Assembly: GCF_000230835.1 (NCBI RefSeq)
Contig: NZ_CM001240.1
Coordinates: 1,124,501 to 1,188,500, forward strand
DNA: 64,000 nucleotides
Reading direction: 5' to 3'
From: Clostridium sp. DL-VIII
GTDB lineage: Bacteria; Bacillota; Clostridia; Clostridiales; Clostridiaceae
Below are positions 1 through 9,434 of this stretch, in pieces; position 1 is the first letter of the stretch, and each line of letters begins with the position of its first letter. The notes below the pieces were generated by a model. That model made no database searches and was not told the DNA's origin. It saw nothing but the letters and a program-made list of their open reading frames with translations. The position numbers and the translations under genes are program-made.

Positions 1-1
1 C

Positions 2-793
2 GTTGGGTATTCAAAAGAGGACATGGATAATCTAATACCTAAACTTGATAAATTTGCAGATGCTTTTGAAATTTCCACTCATTATGTGGGTAAGGATTTA
101 ACAACAATAAAAGAAACCTTAATGACCATAAGAAAGCATACGAAGAAGCCAGTTTATATGAAAATGAGTCCTCATATACCAGATCCAGTTGGATTTGCAA
201 AAATGGTCATAGAAAATGGAGGAAATGGAGTTGTAGCTATTAACTCCTTAGGGCCAAGCATGAAGATTGATGCAGCGGCTAGACAGGTTTTGCTAGGGAA
301 TAAGGAAGGCGAAGTATGGACTTCAGGACCAGCAATAAAACCAATAGCACTAGCTCTGATTCATAAGATTAAGAAAGCGGTGCCACAATGTGAAATCATA
401 GGGGTTGGAGGAATAGCCAGTGCAGAAGATGTCATAGAATTCTTACTTGCTGGAGCTAGTGCGGTTCAAATGCTATCTGCTGCAATGCTTAAAGGGAAAG
501 ATTTATATAAGAAGATAATTGATGAACTTCCAAGTGCATTAGAGAAGTTTGGATTTAACTCTGTAGAGGAAGTGCTAAATACTGAATTGCAAACTGGTAA
601 TGTAAAATACGACCCTATTTATCCAACAATTAATTATGATAAATGTGTTAATTGTAAATTATGTGAAAATGCCTGTCCATATTTTGCAATCAGTACTCAG
701 GAAAATAAAGTAACGGTAGATACAAGTAAATGTTTTGGTTGCGGACTATGTGAATCAAGATGTCCAAAGAAGGCAATTCAAAATGTGTTTTAA
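2..793 (+). CDS. PreA-like dihydropyrimidine/dihydroorotate dehydrogenase-type flavoprotein with C-terminal ferredoxin domain (5' partial)
   Basis: The reading frame is open from base 2, so the gene starts left of the window and only about the last 263 residues are seen. The visible part is the second half of an FMN-binding TIM barrel, with a GVGGIAS phosphate-binding loop. It is followed by two [4Fe-4S] motifs, CVNCKLCENACP and CFGCGLCESRCP. This layout is that of the PreA subunit of NAD-dependent dihydropyrimidine dehydrogenase and its relatives, which reduce or oxidise a ring C=C bond. It lies 130 bases upstream of a molybdenum hydroxylase operon on the same strand, so a role in nucleobase or N-heterocycle catabolism is likely. 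The exact substrate cannot be read from the sequence. Confidence 0.85.
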   Translation, partial: VGYSKEDMDNLIPKLDKFADAFEISTHYVGKDLTTIKETLMTIRKHTKKPVYMKMSPHIPDPVGFAKMVIENGGNGVVAINSLGPSMKIDAAARQVLLGNKEGEVWTSGPAIKPIALALIHKIKKAVPQCEIIGVGGIASAEDVIEFLLAGASAVQMLSAAMLKGKDLYKKIIDELPSALEKFGFNSVEEVLNTELQTGNVKYDPIYPTINYDKCVNCKLCENACPYFAISTQENKVTVDTSKCFGCGLCESRCPKKAIQNVF

Positions 794-923
794 GGGTTAA
801 TTGCAAATTATAAAGGTATAAGAGTATAAGGCACAATAAAATAAATGATTTTTGTGAGAAATTCCGTAAAGAAATTTCATCATTAACTGTTAATTGTCAA
901 TTGCTAATTGGAGGATTTGGCTT

Positions 924-3032
924 ATGGATGATATAAGAAAGTCAGTTATAAAAGCTGATCATAAAATTAAGGTGGATGGAAGTGCTAAATATATAGCAGA
1001 TATTAAATTTAAAGACAGTTTATATGCCAAAACATTGCGTTCAGAAAAAGCTAAAGCAGTCATAAAGAATATCATTATTCCAGAATTAAAGGATGGATAT
1101 TATATTGTTGAGGCAAAAGACGTCCCAGGAGTAAATAAGGTAAAGATAATTCAAAATGATATGCCGGTTTTTTCAGATAAAGAAGTGAATTATATAGGGG
1201 AGCCTATACTTTTAGTAGTAGGTCCTGAACTTGAAGAAATAATTAATGTTTTAAAAGCTATTAAGGTTGAATATGAAGAAGTCACTCCTGTTTTTGATAT
1301 GAAAAATTCTAAAGACATAATTGATAAGTATGAATATGAAAAGGGAGATATAGAAGAAGTAATTAAAGAGTCTTCAAGAATTATTGAAGAAGAATTTTAT
1401 ACAGGATACCAAGAACAAGCTTATTTAGAGACTCAAGGATTAGTAGGAACTTATGAAGATGGAAAGATTTCTGTGTATGGGACTATGCAATGTCCATATT
1501 ATGTTAAGGGAGCAGTGGTACAAGCATTAGGCTGCGAAGAAGATATGGCTAGAATTGTTCAAACTACAACTGGAGGCGGGTTTGGAGGTAAGGAAGATTA
1601 TCCTTCTCTACTAGGAGCACAAGTTGCAGTAGCTGCTTATAAAATTAAAAAGCCGGTGAGATTAATTTTAGATAGAATTGAGGATATGTCATTTACTACC
1701 AAAAGGCATCCGGCATTGTTAACTTATAAAACAGTTTTTGATAAAGATAATAAAATAATTGGAATGGATGTAGAGATCATATTAAATGGTGGCGCTTATG
1801 CGACAGTATCTGGAGTTGTACTGCAAAGGGCTTTGTTAGCTGCAATAGGAGTTTATAAAATACCAAATGTCAGGGTTAAGGGACGTGTAGTTAGAACTAA
1901 TACTGTACCTACAGGAGCCTTCAGGGGCTTTGGAGGTCCACAGAGCATCTTTGGAATTGAAACACATATGGCTCATATAGCAAAAGAAATAGGATGTACA
2001 CCATTGGAATTAAAGCATAAGTATTTTGTAAAAACTGGTGATGACACATGTACAGGTGGAAAATTTACTTATGACGTGAAGCTTGAAGAAATGCTTCAAA
2101 AAGCTGAGAGGTTAAGCGGCTTTAGCCAAAAGTATGAAAAGTATTCTAAAGAGCAGGGCATTATGAGAAAAGGAATTGGAATGTCAGTATTTTTGCATGG
2201 CTGTGGTTTTACTGGAAGTGGCGAAAGAGACTTTATTAAAGCTAAAGTTAAACTTTTAAAGCACAAGAATGATGATGTAGAAATTTTAGTAGCTAATACA
2301 GATATGGGACAAGGGCTTCAAACTACTTTTAAGAAAATTGTAGCAAAAGTACTTAACCTTGATTACCAGAAAATAATATACGAGAATCCCGATACAGATA
2401 GAGTTCCAGATTCAGGCCCAACAGTAGCTTCACGATCAATTATGGTAGTTGGGAAATTGCTTGAGAGAGCGGCAATAAGGCTTAAGGAAAGCTGGATTCG
2501 AGGAGAAGAACAGTTAATAGAAGAAAATTATAAACATCCAGATTTAATACCTTGGAATATTACGAAATTTAATGGAGATGCATATCCTAGCTATTCATGG
2601 GGAATAAATGTGGTAGAAGTTCAAGTTAATACTATAACTGCTGTTACAGAGGTTATAGGAATATACACAGTATTTGATGTTGGAATTCCAATTGATGAGA
2701 CCATAATGGAAGGTCAGATACAAGGTGGAGTTATACAAGGACTTGGGTATGGTTCTTGTGAAAACATGGAATGTGACGAAACAGGAAAGATAAAGCAGCA
2801 CAGTATAACGGATTATATTATTCCAACTGCTAAAGATGTTGTAAATGTTAAAAATGAATTAGTAGATAATCCTTGTGATCTTGGACCATTTGGGGCTAAA
2901 GGAGCAGGAGAATTGACATTGGTAGGAACAGCACCAGCTTATGCAAATGCAATTGAAAATGCCTTAGGAGTAAAGGTTAATAGATTACCTGTAACTCCAG
3001 AATGGATAATGGAGGCGATAACAAATGGGTAA
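924..3032 (+). CDS. Molybdenum hydroxylase large (molybdopterin-binding) subunit, xanthine dehydrogenase family (set 1)
   Basis: This is the catalytic subunit of a xanthine dehydrogenase-family hydroxylase, which inserts water-derived oxygen into a heterocycle or aldehyde. Family landmarks are present: GGGFGGKED near residue 218, TGAFRGFGG near 330, DMGQG near 461, and GAKGAGE near 657, which holds the catalytic glutamate. I chose ATG 924 because GGAGG lies nine bases upstream; an upstream in-frame TTG has no such site. At 702 residues it is shorter than the roughly 750-770 usual for clostridial homologues; the shortening lies in the second half, after the RLKESW segment. It is followed, with overlaps, by the 2Fe-2S and FAD subunits. 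Whether the substrate is a purine is not shown. Confidence 0.9.
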   Translation: MDDIRKSVIKADHKIKVDGSAKYIADIKFKDSLYAKTLRSEKAKAVIKNIIIPELKDGYYIVEAKDVPGVNKVKIIQNDMPVFSDKEVNYIGEPILLVVGPELEEIINVLKAIKVEYEEVTPVFDMKNSKDIIDKYEYEKGDIEEVIKESSRIIEEEFYTGYQEQAYLETQGLVGTYEDGKISVYGTMQCPYYVKGAVVQALGCEEDMARIVQTTTGGGFGGKEDYPSLLGAQVAVAAYKIKKPVRLILDRIEDMSFTTKRHPALLTYKTVFDKDNKIIGMDVEIILNGGAYATVSGVVLQRALLAAIGVYKIPNVRVKGRVVRTNTVPTGAFRGFGGPQSIFGIETHMAHIAKEIGCTPLELKHKYFVKTGDDTCTGGKFTYDVKLEEMLQKAERLSGFSQKYEKYSKEQGIMRKGIGMSVFLHGCGFTGSGERDFIKAKVKLLKHKNDDVEILVANTDMGQGLQTTFKKIVAKVLNLDYQKIIYENPDTDRVPDSGPTVASRSIMVVGKLLERAAIRLKESWIRGEEQLIEENYKHPDLIPWNITKFNGDAYPSYSWGINVVEVQVNTITAVTEVIGIYTVFDVGIPIDETIMEGQIQGGVIQGLGYGSCENMECDETGKIKQHSITDYIIPTAKDVVNVKNELVDNPCDLGPFGAKGAGELTLVGTAPAYANAIENALGVKVNRLPVTPEWIMEAITNG

Positions 3033-3501
3033 AGCAATTACTTTGAAAATAAATAATAAGACCATTACTACAGAGGAAGCTAATACTAAAAGACTCTTAG
3101 ACTTCTTAAGAGAAGACTTAGATATAACAGGACCTAAAGAAGGCTGTGGAGAAGGTGAATGTGGGGCTTGTGCTGTAATCATAGATAAGGAATTAGTTAA
3201 TTCCTGTCTAGTTACGATTGGTTCTGTTCAAGGGAAAGAAATTATAACTATTGAAGGCCTGGCAGGAACAAAACAGTTTGAAGTATTAGAGAAATGCTTT
3301 GCAGAAGCAGGAGCAGTACAATGTGGATTTTGTACACCAGGAATGATAATGGCAGCACATGCATTATTGTCTAAGCTTCCTAAGCCAACAGAAGCTGACG
3401 TAAGAGAAGGCATATCAGGAAATCTATGCAGATGTACAGGTTATAACATGATAATAAATGGAATACTTATGGCAGCCGAGAGAGGTGATGGCTTATGGTA
3501 G
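3025..3501 (+). CDS. Molybdenum hydroxylase 2Fe-2S subunit (set 1)
   Basis: This small subunit carries two [2Fe-2S] clusters that pass electrons from the molybdenum site to the flavin. The N-terminal plant-type ferredoxin motif CGEGECGAC and the C-terminal helical-bundle motifs QCGFC and CRCTGY are all intact. The length of 158 residues is normal. The ATG overlaps the end of the large-subunit gene by eight bases and its own stop overlaps the FAD-subunit start, so the three subunits are translationally coupled. Confidence 0.93.
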   Translation: MGKAITLKINNKTITTEEANTKRLLDFLREDLDITGPKEGCGEGECGACAVIIDKELVNSCLVTIGSVQGKEIITIEGLAGTKQFEVLEKCFAEAGAVQCGFCTPGMIMAAHALLSKLPKPTEADVREGISGNLCRCTGYNMIINGILMAAERGDGLW

Positions 3502-4328
3502 AAGGATATTATCCACGCACTTTTAAAGAAGCATTAGAAATACTGAAGGAGAAAGACGTGATGATTTACGCTGGTGGAACTGATCTAATGGTTAGGAACA
3601 AAAACACTGCGTCGCTTCTTCCAAAATTCAATAAAGACCTGCTTTATATAGGAAATTTAGAAAAATTAAAGGAAGTTAAAAAATCAGCGTCAGCTGTAGA
3701 AATAGGAACAGCATGTACATTATCCTCTCTTTTAAGAGAGGAGGAAGTTCCAGAAATATTAAAAGAAGCTATAAGACAGATAGCATCACCAGCCATAAGA
3801 AACATGGGAACTATTGGGGGAAATATATGTAATGCATCTCCTGCTGGAGATACTCTGCCAATCCTATATGCGTTGGATGCAAAACTTAAGTTAACTAGTG
3901 AAAGTTCTTCAAGAAAAGTTAATATAGAAGATTTTATATTAGGACCAAGGAAGATTGCTCTTAATAAAGATGAGCTTTTGGAAAGCATAATCATACCAAA
4001 GTTGGAGTTTAATAAAACTCATTATGAAAAGGTTGGAGCTAGAAAAGCTTCAGCCATATCAAAATTATCCTTTGTAGGACTTGCAAAAATAGAGGACAAA
4101 AAAATAAGAGATATAAGGATTGCGCTGGGATCAGTAAGTGCAACAGTAGTTAGAGTTAAAGATGCAGAAAAATTAATGCTAGGAAATGATTTAAAGGAAA
4201 TACAAGTGAAATTGGATGAGATAATAAAAGCTTACTCAGAAAAAGTGACTCCTATTAGTGATCAAAGATCTACAGCAGCTTATAGAAAGAAAGTAGCATT
4301 AAGGCTTATTCAATATTTTTTAACATAA
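3495..4328 (+). CDS. Molybdenum hydroxylase FAD-binding subunit (set 1)
   Basis: This is the flavin subunit that receives electrons from the iron-sulfur subunit and hands them to NAD or another acceptor. It has the family's AGGTD pyrophosphate loop near residue 26 and the second FAD-binding stretch IRNMGTIGGN followed by ASPAGD near residues 100-120. A CO dehydrogenase flavoprotein C-terminal domain follows. The gene is 277 residues long and overlaps the 2Fe-2S gene by seven bases. GAGGTG lies just upstream of ATG 3495. The next gene begins 36 bases later and is a transport lipoprotein, probably in the same transcript. Confidence 0.92.
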   Translation: MVEGYYPRTFKEALEILKEKDVMIYAGGTDLMVRNKNTASLLPKFNKDLLYIGNLEKLKEVKKSASAVEIGTACTLSSLLREEEVPEILKEAIRQIASPAIRNMGTIGGNICNASPAGDTLPILYALDAKLKLTSESSSRKVNIEDFILGPRKIALNKDELLESIIIPKLEFNKTHYEKVGARKASAISKLSFVGLAKIEDKKIRDIRIALGSVSATVVRVKDAEKLMLGNDLKEIQVKLDEIIKAYSEKVTPISDQRSTAAYRKKVALRLIQYFLT

Positions 4329-4364
4329 ATACAAAATCAAATAAATTTAAAGGGGGAAATATTT

Positions 4365-5498
4365 ATGAATAAGAGTATCAAAAGAAAATTATTTAAAATA
4401 CTTAGTGCAGTAGCTTGCTCTACTATGCTGCTAGTTGGATGTGGTTCAACTACACAAGGTGCTAAGGATGATGGAAAGGCGAAGACAGAGGCTTCAGGGG
4501 ACAAATTAAAAGTAGGCTTCATTTATGTTGGATCAGCTACAGATGGAGGCTATAGCCAGGCACATGATAATGGACGTAAGTATTTAGAACAACAACTTCC
4601 TAATGTTGAAACCATAGTTAAAGAATCAGTACCAGAAGGTCAGGAAGTAGAAAAAGTAGCTAATGACATGATTGACCAAGGAGCCAAAATCATTTTCGCA
4701 ACTTCATTTGGATATGGGGATTACATTTTAAAGGTAGCAAAGGATCATCCAGATGTTAAGTTCTTCCATTGTTCAGGAGTAAAGACTGCTGATAATATGA
4801 GCACATACTTTGGTAGAGAATATCAAGGCAGATACCTTACTGGAATTATTGCAGGTATGAAGAGTAAGACAGGCAAAATTGGCTATGTAGCAGCATTTTC
4901 AATTCCGGAAGTAGTTAGAGCAGTAAATGCATTTACTCTTGGAGTAAGATCAGTAAACCCTAATGCAGTTGTAAAAGTAACTTGGACTAATACTTGGTAT
5001 GACCCAGCAAAAGAAAAAGAAGCAGCTGTATCATTACTTGATCAGGGTGTTGATGTGCTTGGACAATATCAAGATACAACAGCGGCTCAGCAGGCAGCTG
5101 AAGAAAAAGGTGTAGCATGTATTGGATCTGATTTAGATATGTCAGCGGCAGCACCAAATACCAATATGACAAGTGCTATTTGGAATTGGGGTTCTTATTA
5201 TGTACAAGCTGTTAAATCAGTAATGGATGGAACATATAAATCAGAAAGTTATTGGGGCGGCATAGATACAGGAATAGTTGATATAGCACCATTAACTAAG
5301 AATGCACCAGAAGGAGCACAAGCAAAAGTTGATGAAGCTAAAGCTAAAATGAAAGATAAATCTTGGGATGTATTTACAGGACCTATTAAAGATCAAAGCG
5401 GAAATGTAAAAGTAGCTGAAGGGCAAAAGATGACAGATGAGCAATTGTTAAGTTTTGACTGGCTTGTAGAAGGAGTAGATGGTCAAATAAGTAAATAA
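4365..5498 (+). CDS. BMP-family ABC transporter substrate-binding lipoprotein
   Basis: This is an extracytoplasmic solute receptor of the basic membrane protein (BMP, PnrA-like) family, which binds purine nucleosides or related compounds. A lipoprotein signal peptide is evident: a basic N-terminus, a hydrophobic stretch, and the lipobox LLVGC with the lipidated cysteine near residue 27. The mature part begins with KVGFIYVGSATDGGYS, typical of the family, and YFGREYQGRYLTGIIAG fits as well. A strong AAAGGGGG site precedes the ATG. The following three genes encode its ATPase and two permeases. Placement after a Mo-hydroxylase suggests import of the hydroxylase substrate; this is inference. Confidence 0.92.
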   Translation: MNKSIKRKLFKILSAVACSTMLLVGCGSTTQGAKDDGKAKTEASGDKLKVGFIYVGSATDGGYSQAHDNGRKYLEQQLPNVETIVKESVPEGQEVEKVANDMIDQGAKIIFATSFGYGDYILKVAKDHPDVKFFHCSGVKTADNMSTYFGREYQGRYLTGIIAGMKSKTGKIGYVAAFSIPEVVRAVNAFTLGVRSVNPNAVVKVTWTNTWYDPAKEKEAAVSLLDQGVDVLGQYQDTTAAQQAAEEKGVACIGSDLDMSAAAPNTNMTSAIWNWGSYYVQAVKSVMDGTYKSESYWGGIDTGIVDIAPLTKNAPEGAQAKVDEAKAKMKDKSWDVFTGPIKDQSGNVKVAEGQKMTDEQLLSFDWLVEGVDGQISK

Positions 5499-5536
5499 GG
5501 CTGAAATAATAATGAGGAAAGGAAAGAAGGTCTCTT

Positions 5537-7102
5537 ATGGAACAATATGTGAGTGTTGAACTAAGCAAAATAACAAAGACTTTTGGATCTGTAGTAGCTA
5601 ATGAAGAAGTAGATCTGAAAGTGCAAAGTGGAGAAATTCATGCACTCCTTGGAGAAAATGGGGCTGGAAAGAGTACTTTAATGAACATGCTATCAGGAAT
5701 TTACAATCCTGATAGTGGTTCAATTTTTATAAGAGGAAGTAAAGTTCAGTTTAAGTCTCCAAAGGAATCCATAGAATATGGAATAGGTATGGTTCACCAG
5801 CATTTTAAATTGGTTGAGAGATTTACAGCAAAAGAAAATATAGTTGCAGGAAATAAGGGAAACTTTTTTACTAAAAATAAAGAAGTAGATAAAAATATTT
5901 TAAACTTATGTGAAAGATATAATCTTCAAATAGAATTAAACAAAAGAGTAAATCAAATGTCTATAGCGGAAAAGCAAATGCTGGAAATTATTAAAGTACT
6001 ATATAAAGGAGCTAATATTTTAATATTAGATGAACCTACAGCAGTGTTAATGCCACAAGAAGTGAGCAGGTTATTTAACATAGTTCGAAGGATGAAAGAA
6101 CAAGGGTGTTCAGTCATAATAATAACTCATAAACTGCATGAGGTAATGGAATTATGTGATAAAGTGTCGGTTTTGAGAAAAGGAAGAAATGTAAAAACCT
6201 TAAATATAGCTGATACAAATATAAATGAATTAACAGAACTTATGGTAGGGCACAAAAGTGATTTGAAAATAAATAAAGCATTTTCAAATAAGAATGATGT
6301 AATATGCCATATAAAAAATATTTCAATTAAGAATAATTTAGGAATAAATGTAATTGATGATGTGAGCTTTTCCATGAAGGAAGGCGAAATTTTAGGAGTC
6401 GCTGGAGTTGCTGGAAGTGGACAGAAGGAACTTTGCGAAGCTTTATTTGGATTGCAAAAAATTGAAAGTGGCAGGCTCCTATTTAAAGGTGAAGATATTA
6501 CCAATAAATCTCCAAGAGAAGTCTATAAAAAGGGAATAAAAATGGGACTCATACCTGAAGATAGATTGGGTATGGGATTAGTTGGCAGTATGGGGATTGT
6601 TGATAATTTATTACTAAGAAAATATTATGAGCAAAAAGGACTTATTTTAAAAAGAGATGAATTAAAAAATAAAGCTAAGAATATGATTGAACAGTTAGAA
6701 ATCAAAACACCAGGAATAGATCATCCAGTAAAACAATTATCAGGAGGAAATATTCAAAAAATATTATTAGGCAGGGAAATAAGTATAAGTCCCGATGTGC
6801 TTATAACTTCTTACCCGGTAAGAGGCTTGGATATTGGGGCTACATATCAGATATATGATCTTTTAAACAAAGAAAAGGAAAAAGGGGTATCAATACTATT
6901 TGTAGGAGAAGATTTAGATGTTCTTTTAGAATTAAGTGATAGAATAATGGTTTTATGCAGCGGCAAATTAATAGGCATTGTAAATGGAAAAGATGCTACT
7001 AAAGAGCAGATTGGACTTATGATGGCAGGCCATATTGAAGAGGCTGCTTTGGATTGCAATGAAAAAATACAATCTCAGAAAGGAGAAGACTTACATGATT
7101 AG
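5537..7102 (+). CDS. ABC transporter ATP-binding protein, duplicated ATPase (BMP/nucleoside type)
   Basis: This is the energising subunit of the BMP-type importer, with two tandem ATPase domains in 521 residues. The first has a complete Walker A (GENGAGKST), the switch MVHQHF and Walker B LILDEPTAVL. The second keeps LSGGNIQK but has a degenerate Walker A (GVAGSGQKEL) and a modified Walker B region (YPVRGLD). That asymmetry is normal for RbsA- and YufO-like proteins. The gene follows the receptor by 38 bases and overlaps the permease gene by eight bases. Confidence 0.93.
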   Translation: MEQYVSVELSKITKTFGSVVANEEVDLKVQSGEIHALLGENGAGKSTLMNMLSGIYNPDSGSIFIRGSKVQFKSPKESIEYGIGMVHQHFKLVERFTAKENIVAGNKGNFFTKNKEVDKNILNLCERYNLQIELNKRVNQMSIAEKQMLEIIKVLYKGANILILDEPTAVLMPQEVSRLFNIVRRMKEQGCSVIIITHKLHEVMELCDKVSVLRKGRNVKTLNIADTNINELTELMVGHKSDLKINKAFSNKNDVICHIKNISIKNNLGINVIDDVSFSMKEGEILGVAGVAGSGQKELCEALFGLQKIESGRLLFKGEDITNKSPREVYKKGIKMGLIPEDRLGMGLVGSMGIVDNLLLRKYYEQKGLILKRDELKNKAKNMIEQLEIKTPGIDHPVKQLSGGNIQKILLGREISISPDVLITSYPVRGLDIGATYQIYDLLNKEKEKGVSILFVGEDLDVLLELSDRIMVLCSGKLIGIVNGKDATKEQIGLMMAGHIEEAALDCNEKIQSQKGEDLHD

Positions 7103-8204
7103 GGTGAGAATAGTTAAAGCTAAAAAATTAAGTAAAAAGAAAAAGGCATCCCTTCAATTACTTGCAGTTTTACTTGCATTAGTATTAACTGGTATTTTCA
7201 TTTTATTTATGGGTCACAATCCGATTGAAGTGTATATATCAATGATAAGTGGATCCTTTGGTACTGGACACAGAATCAGCGAAACAATTGTAAAGACAAT
7301 ACCTCTTGTAATAGCAGGCTTAGGTATAGGCATAGCTTTTAAGATGAAATTCTGGAATATTGGAGGAGAAGGTCAGATGCTCATGGGTGGATTTGGAGCA
7401 ACTCTTATAGCTTTAAATTTCACAAATTTACCTAGAGTTTTATTAATACCAATAATGATAGTTACAGGAATATTATGTGGAGGTTTATGGGCTTTAATAG
7501 CAGGAATATTAAAAGCGAAATTTAAGACAAACGAAACTATTATTACTTTAATGCTGAATTATATTGCCCTAAAGTGGATCACATATCTTCAATATCAACG
7601 CTGGAAGGATCCAGCATCACTTGGCTTTCCTAAGATTGCAAATTTCAGTGATAATGCAGTTTTGCCAAAAGTATTTGGAATTCATATAGGCTGGATAATA
7701 GCACTTGTTTTAGTTCTTTTGGTACATGTATTTTTAAATTACACAAAGAAAGGTTATGAAATATCAGTACTTGGTGAAAGTGAGAATACTGCAAAATATG
7801 CTGGAATGAATGTAAAAAAAGTTATACTTTTGACTACATTTATTAGTGGTGGTTTAGTAGGACTTGCAGGAGTAATACAGGCTTCTGCTGTTACAAATAC
7901 ACTTAATATTCAATTAACATCCAATGTTGGTAATACAGCTATAATAGTATCCTGGCTTTCGGGACTTAATGCAATATGGACATTTGTGGTTTCGGTGGCA
8001 TTTGCTGTTTTAATACAGGGAGCTTCATATATTCAGACAGCCTTCCAAATACCACAGGCAGCAGCTGATATTATACAATCTACAATTCTATTTTGTGTCT
8101 TAGGCTGCCAATTCTTTTTGCAGTACAGGGTAGTGTTTGAAGTTTCAGCTAAATCTAAAATGGAAACCAATATGACTGAAAGAGGTGAATCATATGGAAA
8201 TTAG
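7095..8204 (+). CDS. ABC transporter permease (BMP/nucleoside type, first)
   Basis: This is an integral membrane permease of the YufP/BMP family, about 369 residues with roughly ten hydrophobic segments. The signature WNIGGEGQMLMGG sits in the middle of the first half. I start it at ATG 7095, with AGGAG at 7081-7085 and an eight-base overlap with the ATPase stop. An in-frame ATG 60 bases earlier would lie well inside the ATPase gene and is less likely. It pairs with the next permease to form the channel. Confidence 0.92.
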   Translation: MIRVRIVKAKKLSKKKKASLQLLAVLLALVLTGIFILFMGHNPIEVYISMISGSFGTGHRISETIVKTIPLVIAGLGIGIAFKMKFWNIGGEGQMLMGGFGATLIALNFTNLPRVLLIPIMIVTGILCGGLWALIAGILKAKFKTNETIITLMLNYIALKWITYLQYQRWKDPASLGFPKIANFSDNAVLPKVFGIHIGWIIALVLVLLVHVFLNYTKKGYEISVLGESENTAKYAGMNVKKVILLTTFISGGLVGLAGVIQASAVTNTLNIQLTSNVGNTAIIVSWLSGLNAIWTFVVSVAFAVLIQGASYIQTAFQIPQAAADIIQSTILFCVLGCQFFLQYRVVFEVSAKSKMETNMTERGESYGN

Positions 8205-9126
8205 TTTGTTTTTATCATCTGCAGTTATAGCAGGAACACCTTTATTATTTGCTACACTTGGCTGTGTTTTGGGTGAAAAAGTCGGAAATTTGAACCTTGG
8301 AATTGAAGGTATGATGCTCATGGGTGCCATTGGCGGATTTATTATTGGATATAACACAGGAAATGTTATTTTGGCATTTTTATGCAGTGGATTACTAGGC
8401 GCCGTTGGAGCACTTATATATGCAGTTCTTACTGTATCTCTTAGAGCGAGCCAGGTAGTTACTGGATTAGCCTTAGCCATATTTGGGAGTGGCTTCTCCA
8501 GCTTTATTGGAAAGGCTTATGTGGGGCAGACATTGTCAGATAATTTTAGAAATGCTTTAGCTCCTGCTAAGATACCTTTAATAAGCGATATACCTTTTAT
8601 AGGAGCAGCGTTGTTTAATCAGAGTGCATTTGTATATTTCGGTTATTTATGTGCAATAGTAATTTTTATTTATCTTAACTTCACAAAGTATGGATTAAAT
8701 ATGAAGATGATTGGTGAAAATCCTTATGCAGCAGATGCAGCAGGGATAAATGTTTCCTTATATAAATATGCTAATTTATTGATTGGTGGAGCACTATGTG
8801 GACTTGGAGGCAGTTTCTTATCTTTAGTTTACATACCTTCATGGGCAGAAAATGTAACTGCAGGCAGAGGCTGGATTGCAGTAGCGCTTGTAATATTCAT
8901 AGGATGGAACCCATTAAAAGCAATTTTTGGAGCTATTTTATTTGGTGGATTAGATATATTGGGCATAAGACTACAAGGAACAGGAATAGAGGTTAATCAA
9001 TACTTTATAGCTATGCTTCCTTATGCAGCTACAATAATTGTATTAGTTTTAGGAGGATTAAAGAAAAATAATCTTAACTCATCACCACAGGCTCTCGGAG
9101 AACCATATTTTAGAGAAGATCGGTAA
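8194..9126 (+). CDS. ABC transporter permease (BMP/nucleoside type, second)
   Basis: This is the second permease of the importer, YufQ-like, about 310 residues and almost entirely hydrophobic. It carries the family segment NLGIEGMMLMGA near the N-terminus, plus GLALAIFGSGF. The ATG at 8194 is preceded by AGAGGTG, which itself offers an in-frame GTG; the ATG is preferred because that GTG is the ribosome-binding site. It overlaps the previous gene by 11 bases. It is the last gene of the run that starts with the PreA-like gene. Confidence 0.92.
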   Translation: MEISLFLSSAVIAGTPLLFATLGCVLGEKVGNLNLGIEGMMLMGAIGGFIIGYNTGNVILAFLCSGLLGAVGALIYAVLTVSLRASQVVTGLALAIFGSGFSSFIGKAYVGQTLSDNFRNALAPAKIPLISDIPFIGAALFNQSAFVYFGYLCAIVIFIYLNFTKYGLNMKMIGENPYAADAAGINVSLYKYANLLIGGALCGLGGSFLSLVYIPSWAENVTAGRGWIAVALVIFIGWNPLKAIFGAILFGGLDILGIRLQGTGIEVNQYFIAMLPYAATIIVLVLGGLKKNNLNSSPQALGEPYFREDR

Positions 9127-9158
9127 AAGTCAGTTAGTAATGAATGAAAAAAGTTTAT

Positions 9159-9293
9159 ATATGTCATTATCATATATAATGGCATATATTGAATGAATTT
9201 ATGATAAGATAAAAAACAAATTTAAAAGTCAAGATAATGAAGAATTTTCTACGAGACTGCATAAACAGAGTGACTTAAATTACAAGTCTTTTT
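9159..9293 (+). promoter_or_regulatory. Structured leader upstream of the selenium-type xanthine dehydrogenase gene: inverted repeat plus possible attenuator
   Basis: The 308-base gap before the gene at 9435 holds two structures. One is a 12-base inverted repeat, 9159-9170 against 9176-9187, with one mismatch; it could be an operator. The other is a nested pairing. AAUUUAAAAGUC at 9219-9230 can pair with GACUUAAAUU at 9272-9281. The same GACUU can pair instead with AAGUC at 9284-9288, which is followed by five T. Such switching resembles a riboswitch expression platform, but the terminator stem is only five pairs. No known riboswitch class fits. Confidence 0.3.
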
Positions 9294-9434
9294 GAAAAAT
9301 ATATTCAGATTATTTTGAAAAAAGAATTTATATTAATAATTTTTAATCATAATTATAAATTATTAATTCTTAATTGTATATTATCAATTAAAAAGCTATG
9401 GGCATACCAAATTTTCTTGGAGAGGAGTTTCAAA

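Noticed and set aside
9219..9281. Resemblance to a guanine/adenine-type purine riboswitch before the xanthine dehydrogenase gene
   Set aside because: UUUCUAC- and UAAA-like pieces occur, but the P2 stem with its L2 loop is missing and the enclosed length is too short for the class. It is kept only as an unassigned leader structure.
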